Assembly (NCBI GenBank): GCA_025738555.1
Contig: JAOVFP010000004.1
Span: 744,001 to 808,000, forward strand
Direction of reading: 5' to 3'
Length of the DNA stretch: 64,000 nucleotides
Origin: Cyathus striatus
Taxonomy: Eukaryota; Basidiomycota; Agaricomycetes; Agaricales; Nidulariaceae
Position numbers and translations under genes: made by a program. A model generated the notes under the pieces. It ran no database searches. It was not told where the DNA came from and saw nothing but the letters and a program-made list of their open reading frames with translations. Positions 11,493 through 23,560 of this stretch are shown piece by piece; the stretch's first letter is position 1; each line of letters begins with the position of its first letter.

Positions 11493-12803
11493 ATGTCATC
11501 TCCAAGAGATGTACCTTATGATATTGCAGAGACCATTATTGGTTTCATTGAACTCCTGGATGACGACAAACGCTTCTCCTTTCTCAAAAACTGCGCATTG
11601 ATCTGCCGAAGTTTCACAAAACCATCACGTTATCGCCTATTTCGCAAGGTCAAACTCGATTTCTTGCCTTTTGATTTACAAGCTGCTTCACCAGAACTAT
11701 CAAAGGAAGATAAACTACGTGAAGTAGAAAGAAATGTTGAACTCGAAGGTTAAGCCCGAGCTTTCAAAAGTTGATTATGTCTTCGCCACATATCGGACAT
11801 TATATTCGTGAATTCTACGTATATAGCCGGTATTTCATCTTGGAACTTACGTTTCCAGCACTTATTGGTGCACTTTCTAATATCAAGAAAGCAGATTTAC
11901 ACTTTTATCGCCGGTTCTCTTTCGAAATAAAGCCGGACCTTAATCATTGGCATCGCCTTAATCCCACATTACAAGATGCACTTATCACCATTTGCAAAGC
12001 GCCTACGCTTGAAAGCTTAACTGTAGAAGCTCTTAAATCTATCCCACAAGAACTCGTAAAGCTATTCTTTAAAATACCATCCGTTAAACTTAATTATGTC
12101 AATTGTGCATCTCAGAGTCGCACAGAATAGGATTCGGCGGAATACAAACTCCGGTCGCTGTCTATTTCAGGCTCTCAGTTAATGAAACAGGAATTACAGC
12201 CTCTTATAGATGCGTTATCATCGCCGAAATTGAAATTGAAGGTGTTACACATGAATAATATATATATGTGGGACCACATCGACATAATGCATAAGATAAT
12301 GAGAATTCAAAGCCATTCACTGACAACATTAGAACTTAGGTGCCCCTTATACAAATCACGTAAGTGAACTGTGAACTACAATGTCAGGAGCCCACATTAC
12401 TCACATAAATGTTCTACAGATGATCACCCGGGACTTGATATTTCTGGCCTTCCACACCTTCACACTATCTTATTTTGTCTACATCTTGACTGGCACTAGC
12501 CTTTGCCAGATATTCTTCCCACTCTTTCAATGGCCAACAAAGAGAATCAACTACAGAAAATAAAATTTTGCATTTCATATGTTTATTTTATCCCGAATGC
12601 GATCTCTGGGTTCTATCCAGAGAAGACAGAACTGGGTAGATCTTGATAGTCTGCTTGGTCAATTTGGACAACTGCAGAAAGTGTTATGGTTTCTAGTCAG
12701 AAAGGAAAATAGTGCAGTAATTAGAGGATGTCTTCCGGAGACAGATCGGAGGGGATTATTACAATTTGAAGAGACATGGGTACGTGGCTGGCAGAGTGGC
12801 TGA
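11493..12803 (+). pseudogene. F-box-like / LRR gene, inactivated (copy B)
   Basis: ATG at 11493 begins MSSPRDVPYDIAET, then the family's KNCALICRSF...RLF block. The frame breaks at a TAA near 11750 and resumes in another frame at about 11765 (MSSPHIGHYIREF). A TAG at 12128-12130 interrupts an otherwise continuous frame running to about 12360, where a GTAAGTG donor starts the expected intron. The second exon (from about 12430: ISGLPHLHTI) has another TAG, then a frameshift near 12640 before the conserved tail DSLLGQFGQL and LPETDRRGLLQF. At least two frameshifts and two stops make it a clear pseudogene. It has the same two-exon layout as intact copies C and E. Confidence 0.8.
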
Positions 12804-14422
12804 TTACACCACTTATAGAATCACAGTGCAGATGGCGATGGCAGACAAAGTCTCCGCGGTATTAAGTGTATCATATCTGTTATTATATAACTGATTCCTA
12901 CCTGTCTCATGGTGCACATGTTCGTTCATATACTTACCGATGTATGGCTTATGATGCCCCTCCACCACAATTATAATTCTTGTAACAGGTAGACTGTCTG
13001 TATAAAACGCACGTACCAGGTAGCATTCTAAATTAAGTTTCAAGGCATTTGGTAGTGTTGAGTCACTCAACGAGAGTAGTTACTTTGGTAAAATACTTAG
13101 AATATAACTTATATCCCGAAGTGCGATTTCAGTAAGTTCGAGGGGCGCAATTGTATCAATTCCAAATTTAGAACAAGTTATTTTTAAATGAACTCGGGCT
13201 ATTTTCAGTTCGCGTCAAAGTGTTCGGATTTCAATTCAAATAATAAACATGTACGTATTTCTCGATGTCAAAACGTCTCGTATGTATTTCTGAATCTCGT
13301 CTGTTACACACCCTGTCAGCGGGAGGGAACAATGCCTGGCAGTTCCTGCCGTTTCATTCCCTCCTCGCTCATCTATATACATTTACGGACACATTTAGTT
13401 ACTGCTTTGGTCTATACTAATTAGTAGTTTTATTCCTAGGTTTCTCCGTTGTTCTAGCACAGCCATTGCTGCAACCAATTACACGCGCGCGCACATGCGT
13501 GTCTATGTCGCGACGGGCGCCCGTATGGGCGGCGCGTCGATCTGTTTCCATTTTGGGCGTTGCTTATATCATCAAGTACGCGTGGCGCGTCAGTATCGCA
13601 ACAAAACGCCATCGCTGCGACGCTTAGCTCGCACTGCTATCATCTCTCTTCTGGTGATCTGCGCATGGGTTGCGCGTGGTCCTTCGGCGTCGTTCCGTGC
13701 TTAGCTAATGCATTGTCTGCATAGCTTTGTACAGGTTCTCGTGTTCTGGGCTGGTTCTAGGGTCTGGGTTCTTTCTGGATTCTGGATTCGACTCTGTGCG
13801 CCGTCTTGGTTGTTCTGTAACTCTGGGGGCTCGTCATAGTGAATGGGGGGGGTTTATCTGGTGCTAGTAAATACAAAAAGACTTTGTGTTTTTGAATGAA
13901 AGAGGTATGTATTGGTTTTAAAGTGTTTTAATTCATACTGAGGCGGAGTTTTTATGTTTTTTGTAGGTTTATTTGTTTTAATCCCTTAGTAAATTATGGG
14001 AGGCAGCGCGGGAACTCAGCCCCTCCCCGCCGTGTCCTACTCACGCGCTCAGATGGAAGTTCCGTAAATTCGGAACAAGAAAATAAAATTTAAAGTACGT
14101 CATTTATATTTACTAGTGTATCAGTAGTCAATGACAACGATCATCCACCCACTTAGCTTGGTTTCACGATTCTGATATCAGAAGAAGTGATACCTGATTT
14201 TTGAAAGGATCTATTTCTGATGGTGGTGATATGTATCGTTCATATAATAAGGTGGGTAGTTGGCTACACACACGGTACATCATCCCCGTTCCCACCGTCC
14301 CCCACCGATCCTCACGGTTAATTCTCTAAAGCGTCTTGTAAGTATGGAAAACATGGCTGAGTCTCGAACACAAGTCAACTCTGATGCATTAAATAATCAT
14401 AGGATTACTCCTGGAAGCAATC
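12804..14422. other. Intergenic region, GC-richer around 13,440-13,830
   Basis: An ACGCGCGCGC-type stretch at about 13,480 and a CpG-rich segment to 13,700 contrast with the AT-rich flanks. The short open frames are not supported by any motif. It ends at the start of F-box-like gene C. Confidence 0.4.
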
Positions 14423-15683
14423 ATGGAATCCCATGGGACAGTCCCACCTGATATTGTGGATCTTATTATCGATGAAGTGGCGCTCCTTAATAATACCTCT
14501 TCTCGCTTTCCTGCTCTTAAATCATGCTCTTTAGCGCGTAGATACTTCCTAGAGTCGTCACGGCGCCACCTCTTTCACACTCTCACTCTTTCAAGTAAAT
14601 TTCAAAACAAAATATCAGCGCTTCACGACATTTTAACTTCGTCGCCGGGAATTTCTACACATATCAGAAAACTTCATTTACTACTAAACCCTCGAAATTC
14701 CATCCTTGCGGATCAAAATTCACTTCCCAAATTGCTTTATATGCTCAATAATATCACAACCTTCGCTCTTCGGTTTGACAGTAGAAATATGAGATACAGT
14801 TGGCTAGAATTGACGTCTGCGATGCAAGAGGCATTGTACGCAATCCTTCAATCACCTTCGATTATTCATCTGTCGATTAGCAATGTTCACGAGCTCCCGA
14901 AATCGCTAAGGACATGCTTAGCATCCATTCCAACCATAACACTATCTTCTGCATCATTTCAAACCGCTGGAAATATCGAAGACATACCAGACCAACCATC
15001 GAATCCATTTTCAAGCACACGATGTATTAGAAACTTAACTATATCTAACGTTTCGTTGGAAACGTCGCAACCGCTTCTCGACGCCTTGTCAAATTCACAT
15101 GGAGAGCTAGAAACTTTGTTATGCTACGATGACGGCGATCCAAACCGTTCTATGGAAGTAGCCACCATGATACTACAACGTTGCGGCGACTTCCTGACTA
15201 AATTTGAGTGCTGGAACATGGATGTTACACGACGTACGTCTTGGTAATTTTGTGTCTATTTCTCGAGGCTAACATGCATATGATAAACCTTGTGAAGAAC
15301 TTGATTTTAGCACAGTTCCTCGTCTCCATACAATCAAACTCCTTGCAAAATTTACCAGCCAAATACCAATCCCATTATGTTACATCAGACAAATTTTGGA
15401 AACACCATCGGAGAAGAATGAAATAAAGGAAGTTTTCCTGGGAATCTTGCTATCACAACTGTCAAGTTATGAAACGGACTGGAAATCGCTTGATTCATTA
15501 TTAACTGGGCCAAAATTTACTCATTTGAAGAAAGTGAACTTCAAGGTTGACCTCCCTTTAACAGCATACGGACGGGGTGAACAATATGTAGGCAAGACCA
15601 GAATGGAGCTTCCGAGTTTAATGCAAAGCATACTTCCTAAAATGCATGATAGGGGTTTGATAGAAGTGAAAATGGGAAACTGA
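14423..15683 (+). CDS. F-box-like / leucine-rich repeat protein (copy C), intact
   Basis: Exons 14423-15233 and 15298-15683 (intron 64 nt, GTACGT donor, GCTAAC branch, AG acceptor) give 398 residues in one frame. The F-box-like start has VPPDIVDLIIDEV (residues 7-19) followed by LKSCSLARRYFLESSRRHLF (about residues 31-50), typical of Agaricomycete F-box proteins. The middle contains LRR-like segments (LxxLxISNV). Exon 2 begins DFSTVPRLHTI and ends LPKMHDRGLIEV. The likely role is substrate-receptor subunit of an SCF ubiquitin ligase, inferred from the family; the substrate is unknown. With copy E it is one of two copies in the window without visible damage. Confidence 0.8.
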
Positions 15684-16949
15684 TATTTATATTATCATAA
15701 ATAGATTGTGTGTATTACTAGAATTAGAGTATAGCGACCCAAGTGCACTTTTATTCAGTACCTTGTATTTAACAATCTTCATCATCCAGAATGTTTTTGC
15801 TTCTCTTTTTGAGTAAATTGAGAGCCCTCTCAATGTGACTCACATTGTTAGGGATACTGTATATTCAACTATCTGTAGAGTCCTTACGTGAATACTCGCC
15901 CTCTTTTCTTCTATTTTTTCTATTTTTTACTTTGTATTTCATTTCGCAGCTGCGCTGCTCAATGCCACGTGACTTTTACTACATAGGCCGAGAACGTTAA
16001 AGAAGTGGAAATACGTAGAAGGCTCTCGAGGTAACTAATAGATAACACATGATTTGGAGTACACTGTACAGACTACTGGCACATTCTAGTTACATTGGTA
16101 AATATATGTATAAAAGAATGTGTAGACAGGCTGAAATCAATCTTTTTTCGCACAATTATTACTCTGTCAGAATTGACAACCGTAAGAACCAGGAACTTGC
16201 ATTAAGGCTTCGCGCTAAGTCTCGTGGTAATGCTAAAGAGGGTATTATAGTATTGTACTATATACTCACTACTATGTACTATTAGTATTGTCGATTACTG
16301 AATACATTTGCTACTAGCAGTTAACCCATGCTTTGCACGGGCTAAAGAAAAATGTGAACAGAATCATGTGATCATTTAAAATAAATAAGTACATAATACA
16401 AAGTGGAGAAAGTTGAGAACAACTTTTAACAACATGTTTTACATTTGAGCAAGTAGTGAACATTTGAACAATAACATAAGTAGCAGAGTTAGGTAGGTGT
16501 ACCATACCTGCTAGCACCCATAGGCATCATCAATTAATGTATAGGTTATGGGTTTCATGAGCTTGACCCATGCATACCTACCTGCTAACACCCATATCTG
16601 TGACTACCCATGATCTGTGTGCCATGTATAGATGTGTGTATAGCATACTGTGCTTTTGCCTGATTTATGTTTTAGTTTATTGCATTCTCCATGTATCATT
16701 GCAAATTTAGTTCACCCATGTAAATACTATTACACCATATATGCAACATAGGCTATCTACTCTTCACATGGGAAACCTACTGTTGTTTAATATTTAAATA
16801 CTGTCAACCTCATTAATAAATTACAGGATTATTCAAGAACATGTACTGTTATAATTTATTGTGATATTGTCAATACTCATAGAAGTATTACATCTATCCC
16901 AGGCAACAAAAATAGTACTTGTAATCAAGCCAACTGAATTAGAGACTAC
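15684..16949. other. Spacer with a stem-loop repeat at about 16320-16345
   Basis: TTAACCCATGC-TTT-GCACGGGCTAA at about 16320-16345 can fold into a near-perfect hairpin of a kind often seen as a dispersed repeat. Around 16490-16620 variants of TACCTGCTAGCACCCATA recur. No gene is supported. Confidence 0.4.
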
Positions 16950-18095
16950 ACCCAGACTGCTGAGAGCAGGTCCCAGCCATCCCAAGAACACGAAAGCACA
17001 CATGACCCTGGTACCCAAAAGCAGGTTCAGTGTTCCAAAAGCAACCTGAGAAGAATAGAAAATGTTATAGTGAAGTGGGCAACACTCACAAACATGAGGA
17101 AAGAGTGATAGGTCATGCAGAAATGCCACACAACACAATGAAGCAGACCACACCCCTGAGCAAGACAGAAGAAACATAAATGAGATGGAAGGGCCTCATG
17201 ATATGCAGCCACAAGTAAGACCACTGTTTGCAATGGTAACATGAATTCCATGTATGTTCATATCATTGCACCACAGCATGAGGACAATATTCATTGCCAA
17301 TCTTGATATGCAACCTCCTTAAGTGACGCAACAGCCTCTACAACACAACAGAATCTGGCCTCAAAAACTGTCAGCAGAGCACCATTGTGAGTTGAGAACA
17401 CAACTAACATAGAAAGATGAAGCTCACCAAGACACCAGGTGACCCATATGCATGCACAAAATGAAGGGCAACAGCAGAAGGAAGAAGAGAAAGGTGCAAA
17501 GTACACAGCCAGGGGTAGGAAGGGGATAAAAAATGAGAGGTGCACATCCCACCACATACCAATTGAGAAAGGGAGTGGAGTAAAAGAATTGGAGTGGAAG
17601 AGGCACACAATGGACAGCCACCAAGAAGAGGTCAACATACTTTTGTAACCCTACACAATGGGGTGAGGAGAACACTCAGGGAAAGTGCCATCCTGATATG
17701 CAAGCCCCTTACACAACATAATGACTTCTGCCATGCAATGAATACTGGCCACAAAAAATCTGTCAGGGGAGCAATATCATGAGCACAATGAACACAGAAA
17801 CATAAAAGTCACTGGTGCACAAGGCCACTCATGGGAAAACAGCAGCAGAAAGCAGACAATAAAAGTCAGGAAGGGGGGTGCAAAATGAAAGGCCCACATG
17901 CACTGGAAGCTTTATAAACCCACCTGAAATCAGTGACGAAAGGGAATGGAGCATGCATGCACCCAACTGCAAATGAATAGGAGACCATGCCCAGACTGCT
18001 GGGAGGGAAGCCCAATCATCCCAAGAACATGAGAGTGGGCAGTACCCAAAAGCAGGTTCAGCCATCCAAAAGCGACTGTGGGAGAATTTCCAAGA
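16950..18095. repeat. Imperfect long tandem repeats (~400-bp period)
   Basis: Segments recur in direct orientation: CTTGATATGCAAC.. at about 17302 and CCTGATATGCAAG.. at about 17692; AGCAGAAGGAAGAAGAG.. at about 17469 and AGCAGAAAGCAGACAA.. at about 17842; and a ~100-bp block with CATCCCAAGAACA and GTACCCAAAAGCAGGTTCAG at about 16958-17048 and 17993-18075. The open frames here are chance products of the repeat. No mobile-element hallmark was found. Confidence 0.55.
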
Positions 18096-18559
18096 GAAAT
18101 ACTATATAGATTCTAATCAGCAGTAGCCTGTGACATGTGTGACATCTTCATTGGCAGACTTACACTTTGAGAAACTCATTCAAACAGTACACTCATCTCT
18201 TATTCTTTTGCCCAGGTACAACTCAAGATTATTGACAAATGGGTATGTTTCCATTTTATCTGAGTGTACTGACCTTCATGTATTCATAGGAATACATGAA
18301 TGCTTGTAGTTTGCAGGAACCACAACACACATTAGTTGTTAGTTTCTGGAAGAGAGCAATGTAAGATTGTGAAAATTTTAAACTGTGGAATGTGGTAATT
18401 GGTATAGCCTTGAGAGTGCACAGGAAATTTGAAGATTGCAGGAGGTGGAACTGTTTTTCCCAGAAGTTAATGCTGATCAACTGTGCACAAATGAAGTGCT
18501 CATACACTTGAATTGGGATATTAGATACTGCTGAGATGTTGGACAAGTTGTAAGGGTAG

Positions 18560-18965
18560 AGGTGAGCTCAATGCCTAAACAAAGAAATAAAATAGTGAGT
18601 TGGTTGAAAGACTGTTCAACCTGTGGCACTCTAAGGTGTTGAAAGGTGATTCCTAAGTCTGACTGTGAGGGGGACAATTTTCAATAAATTGCCAGGAGGT
18701 AGATACAACAAATTTATAGTAAAGAGAGACATTACTTAATGTGGATTAGCTGCTGAATGGAAATTAAAGGGTTCTGGATATAAGTACTGAGAGTAAAGGG
18801 ATGCAATATAAGGTATAAAGAGGTAGACAGAGAGAGAGAACAAGTTCCAAAACCAGGAAATTGGATCAGTTCAATATGCATACCAAGTCATGTGATACCA
18901 ATAATGAAACTTGAAGAATATCAATTTTGTAGTGCAGGAGAATTGCCTGCCCTACAGAGTGACAA
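18560..18965 (+). repeat. Hairpin-tailed repeat family 'Q', copy a
   Basis: The head (about 18560-18640) has GCCTAAACAAAGAA, GAGTTGGTTGAAAG and CTCTAAGGTG. A CATGTGA motif lies near 18889. The tail GTAGTGCAGG-agaatt-GCCTGCCCTAC (18929-18955) folds as a stem-loop. The same head, CACGTGA-like motif and hairpin, in the same order and orientation, occur in three other copies. No coding potential. Confidence 0.6.
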
Positions 18966-21305
18966 GTCAGAAACTCATGCATTTCTGGCACCTTTTCCAT
19001 TTGACTCTTCATAAATAGCAAGAACTAAGTGGAACTAGTAAGTTTAAACTGTGAATATATGTATTCATAACACACCTATTCTGAGCATAACCTTCCCATT
19101 GTACCACATAAATTCATGACCTGCACCTACTGTGCTGTCTGCAATTCAAAGAGGGGTGATGTTGCTAACATGGGCAGTTCCAACTTCAGGTAGCTTTTAC
19201 TTGTTGAATATATCCATCCTTTTTTTGAGTATCTAGTAAACTTTATCAGTTAAGGCCATATACAAATCAATATGATAAATGTTACTGAGTTTGCAGAGAT
19301 TGTAGCTACGATAGCAGCATTTGCACTATTTCCAGCAGGCAAGTCCCCTGCAGTCACCTGCTTGATGATCTACTTTTAAGAGGCCCTCAACAAACTTGCA
19401 GCTTGGAATTGGGTGCTGCAATGCAACTTCAATATTTAGATTTGGAACACCATTGTGGAAACATGTGTGAGGTTTCACATAGACAATGTCATACATGGGT
19501 TACATAAGCTTCAATTGCATGAATTCTAGGACATCTTGAGAAGGCTATTGAAGTATGTGGTCAATTGAAATGGTGCATTTCCTGGATAAGTGCAACCCTT
19601 TCCAATCCAGTCATCTGGATTGAAAAGAGGATTGTCATCAAGATCAAGCACTATAATGGGCATTATGGTAGAAGATTGACAGTGAGAGCATAGTATCTAT
19701 TTGTTATCATGTTAGATCAATGTCTGTCACTCAAGCTCACTTAGCCATCATATTACCATTAAGTAGACATATTTTGCTCACATATTTAATGTGTGTTAGA
19801 CTAGTGGTTAAATATACCTACTGTACCAGAGTGTATGGAGGCAACTGTCACATGTAACACTGACCCAGTTGCATTGCTAAAACCACCCTTTGTCATGCAG
19901 GATGGAGGTCTGGTTGCTAATGCTGATAGCATGAAAAGCTAGTTTTGGATGTAATGTCCGAAAAAAATCGCTAAAAATCGAATTTTGGTTTCCAATTCGG
20001 AAAATTGTCACACAAAATTAAGTCTGGTTGCCAGCATTGTGCCTGCAAAATCATGTCACGCTCAAAGGTCCATTGCCTCCATACACTCCAGTACAGTAAT
20101 GTAAGCTCTCAATACTATGTAGTCTGACATGGCCAAAGTTCAATCCCCAAAGATAACATACATTTTTATCCTCAGAAAAACTAGGCCTACCTAGCCTACC
20201 CCCATTTTTATATGGAATACTGCCACAGGCCTCTTTGCAAAAGCAGTTTTGATCTGGATTCTACAGGCTTTTCTCAAAAATTTCCTCACTTTTATCCTTT
20301 TGGAGTCAGGCATTTGATGGTTTTTTCAGGGGTCCTGCTGTTTGATTCAGTGCCAAGCAGAGACCAAACATAGATGAAACCCCAAAATTTGGGGAATTGG
20401 TCAAAAGGCTTTTTGAATTGCTCTTGAACTGCCACCAGATGCCACCTCACAACTTGAACCAAAATTATGTGTCACATACTTTGTGACTACATACCTAATC
20501 AAGTTTGGATTCTTCTCAGAGCTTCGAATGGTGGCTGAATGTCATAAAGTTGTAAACAACTTTACTAGCTTAGTAGCTACAATTGTGCCAAAGACTTTCA
20601 CAAACTGCTGTAGGAGCAATTGTAAAAAACCACTACCACAGAAAATATTGAGGCTTATTATGTGGTTACAGATCCTTATTTACTTAGTATGGTTTGATAA
20701 TGATGTCACTACTGGCTTTGCTACTGGTAAATTGGTAAATTGATAAATTAGCACTACAATACAATGTAAAATAGTTACTATTCTATTTATAAATCTGAGT
20801 TTTAAGTCAATAGTCTTGTAATGGTTCAAAGGGTGTCAACAGCTCAAATGTATATAATATTCAAAGGATATTGCTAATGAGACAAGCACGTTAGGATCTC
20901 AGTGCTGCTGGTGCTATGCATGCTTAGAGAACTCAAAAATATGTTAAAAACCAAATATACTCATCTGTTGGCATTACCCTGTCTGTGGGGAATGGAAGTA
21001 CTGCATGCTGTGTGGTTCTTGGCATTCCCTTGCATTTGCCCTCACCTTATATACACTACAGATATCTAATAATATATGTAAAGTACCAAATGTGCATATC
21101 TATTTTACGAGTCCACAGATGGCCAAGACTTTAGTGATACAGTGCACAGTATTCTAATTATAGCGTAGGTGCTATTTCCCTAATGATGCGCATCACGTGT
21201 TCCAACTTCCCACGCCATGCTGCAAAAGGCACATACTGATGTGTACTGGACTTGATACATGTTATCTTGAGGTGCCTTGTCCTGTGTACTGAGCACTCAT
21301 CTGGC
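18966..21305. other. CpG-poor spacer upstream of the chromovirus
   Basis: No gene is supported. The DNA is AT-rich, with scattered short repeats and CG dinucleotides rare until about 21,150. Confidence 0.4.
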
Positions 21306-21310
21306 AACAT

Positions 21311-22074
21311 TGTTATATCCGTGTCCGGATACATCGTGCCGACGTTCCCACGTGACCTTCCAACATACCCGGTCCGTTCCCGGAACGTACCCGCTTCGGG
21401 TTTACACTTCCCGACGTTCCCGCCCGGGAACGTACCCGGAACCCGTCGGGTTTTCTATCGGGTATCCCGGATACGTACTTTCTCTTATGACGGCCTCACC
21501 GCGTCATCATTCTATTACTCCTCCCTTCCATTCCTACTTATACGTTTCATTATGGCCTTTGTAGATTAGTTCCTTATTCTTCATTCTGAGCGCGTCATTT
21601 GCGCCCTACTCCGCTTTGCCAAGACTTCATTTCCTACTTACTCCTTTGACTTGTCCTTTGTATAATACTTCTACATTCGTATCTACAGGTTCCTACTTAG
21701 TATAAGTAGTCTTCCAGATGTAATAGGTAGTCTTTAGTATTCGTATCAACTCTGTACACTTTCTTCCTACTCTAAGTTCTGAAACCCGCTCCGGGTTTTC
21801 CTTTGGTTTCTCTCCCACTACCTAGTGTAGTGGCGAAGCCTTCTCTTATACTCTGGAACGTCTTCCTTGGTTACATATCATCTTCCTCGAAATACGAACC
21901 ATTCCCTGGGGATATCCAGGCGGCGCAGCACACAAGCTGAAGCCACGGTTCTTTCCGCACTTCCGCTCTACGTTCCCGCACCCGTACTCACTTCGGGTTT
22001 CCGTTATAGTTCTCCCACACCCTCCGGGCGTCTTCGCAACCACTTCTAAACAGGAAGAGAATCGGTACGTAACA
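21311..22074 (+). repeat. 5' LTR of the chromovirus
   Basis: 764 bp, starting TGTTATATCC and ending GTACGTAACA (TG...CA). It is rich in CCCGG and TTCGGG. Relative to the 3' LTR it has CCCGGGAACG where the other has CCCGAACG, CCCGGAACCC where the other has CCCGAACCC (about 21424-21444), and CTTTGGT where the other has CTTCGGGT (about 21803). Confidence 0.95.
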
Positions 22075-22110
22075 GTATACGAATACTGATACCTTGGATA
22101 TCTCTTTATC

Positions 22111-23560
22111 ATGGCTCCAACTGGGACTTCGGTTACTCGCACAGCGCATACCGCTAGTCATACCAATGCTGTGGGTGCTCGTGCCACCCGTGCAGCTACG
22201 AGGCAACAGCCTCCACGGAGTACTTCAGGTTCTCTACCTTCTACACCGTCTCGGGTTACACCCAGCCCAGCACCACCTCCTAGTGCTACTTTCCTGGGTC
22301 CACCTCGACTTCCGCTCAGCTACTTTCTGTTCCTGCAGCCGGGAACCTCGGATCTGCTCAGGCTCCTCCGGATGGTACTCCACCGCCATACGGTACAGTC
22401 GCAGCAGACCGGGACACTCCCGAGGGTCACGGCTCTGATGGTGGTACCATTGGACCGCCACCTCCACCTCCTTCTCAGCCCAATCCTCCGTCTCCACCAT
22501 CCTCAGACTCAGGGGATGATGGTGATGAGGATGATGTCGACAATCCCAGGCGCACACCTCTTGCGCGCCACTCCCGGGAAGACCGGCTTGCCGAAGCTCT
22601 TTTGAGAGTTGCGGAATCCGCCCGGGGTACATCGGGAACACGTCGGGAACGCAACGTTCAAAAGCCAGATACTTTTGATGGTTCCAGTGCTGAGAAGTTG
22701 GAGCAGTTCATTACTCAATGCCAAATCTACTTCGGAATAATCCTTCCCAATACTCGGATGGACACTCCCAAGTCAACTTCGCCTCGCATATCTTCGGGAT
22801 ACCGCGCTTCAGCTCGTTATGCCGACCCTCTCCAATCCCTATGCTGATGATGAGTTCCTTCACTCTTGGGAGGTTTTCGTCGTCATGCTAGAGGATAACT
22901 TCGGGTTAGCGAACCCGGAAGGGGATGCCGAGAATGATCTGGATGTCCTCGTTATGAAGGATTCACAGAAACTGTCCAAGTATCTTGTACAGTTCAACAG
23001 GCTTGCACAGCGCACCGACTGGGATGATAAGTCCTTATGCCACCGACTCTATTCCGGGTTTCCGGGTCGCATTAAGGATGAGATCTCTCATGTTGGGAAA
23101 CCTACCACAAAGCGCGGGATGATTAAACTAGCTCAAGGGATCGATAGTCGGTACTGGGAACGCCAGTCCGAGCGTACGCGGGAATCCCACCAGCCTCGGG
23201 GTCCGCGGGTTCCGGATAGCTCTGTTAGAGCTACTACAAACCGCTCCGCAGTCACCCCGGCGCCTTCCCGCCTCGTTTCGGGTCAATATGCGCCACGTCC
23301 GAGTTATCCCCACCGTGCTGGTAGTCACCCACCTCGCCTCGCAGCCTCCCCAACAGCGGAGGCCGGAATTGAATGACAAGGTTGGTCGAGATGGCAAACT
23401 TTTGCCACAAGAACGTCAGCGTCGCATGGACAACAATCTATGCTTGTTCTGCGGTAATCCGGGGCATCGCGCCAAAGAATGTCCCCGCTCTGCCTCTTCC
23501 GCGGCTAGAGCCCGGGCATCCGGAATATCCGCTTCGGCTCCTACGTCGGCTTCTGCGGGT
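22111..23560 (+). pseudogene. gag: gag region of the chromovirus (frameshifted)
   Basis: It starts at the first ATG after the LTR (22111, MAPTGTSVTRT), 36 bp downstream. A proline- and acid-rich stretch leads to the capsid-like domain (DTFDGSSAEKLEQFITQC about 22673-22725; DEFLHSWEVFVVMLEDNFG about 22849-22905). It ends with a CCHC zinc knuckle, C-x2-C-x4-H-x4-C (CLFCGNPGHRAKEC, about 23440-23482). The frame changes near 22300, twice between 22725 and 22800, and near 23350. Gag would package the element RNA. The break at 23350 lies before the zinc knuckle, so it is not the usual gag/pol recoding site. Confidence 0.85.

Noticed and set aside
16833..17675. Overlapping minus-strand frames of 70-115 codons
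   Set aside because: They lie across the degenerate tandem repeats, have no motif and no splice structure, and shift between units.
23340..23376. Programmed gag/pol frameshift in the chromovirus
   Set aside because: The frame change lies before the Gag zinc knuckle and similar changes occur at several other places, so a random or technical indel is more likely.
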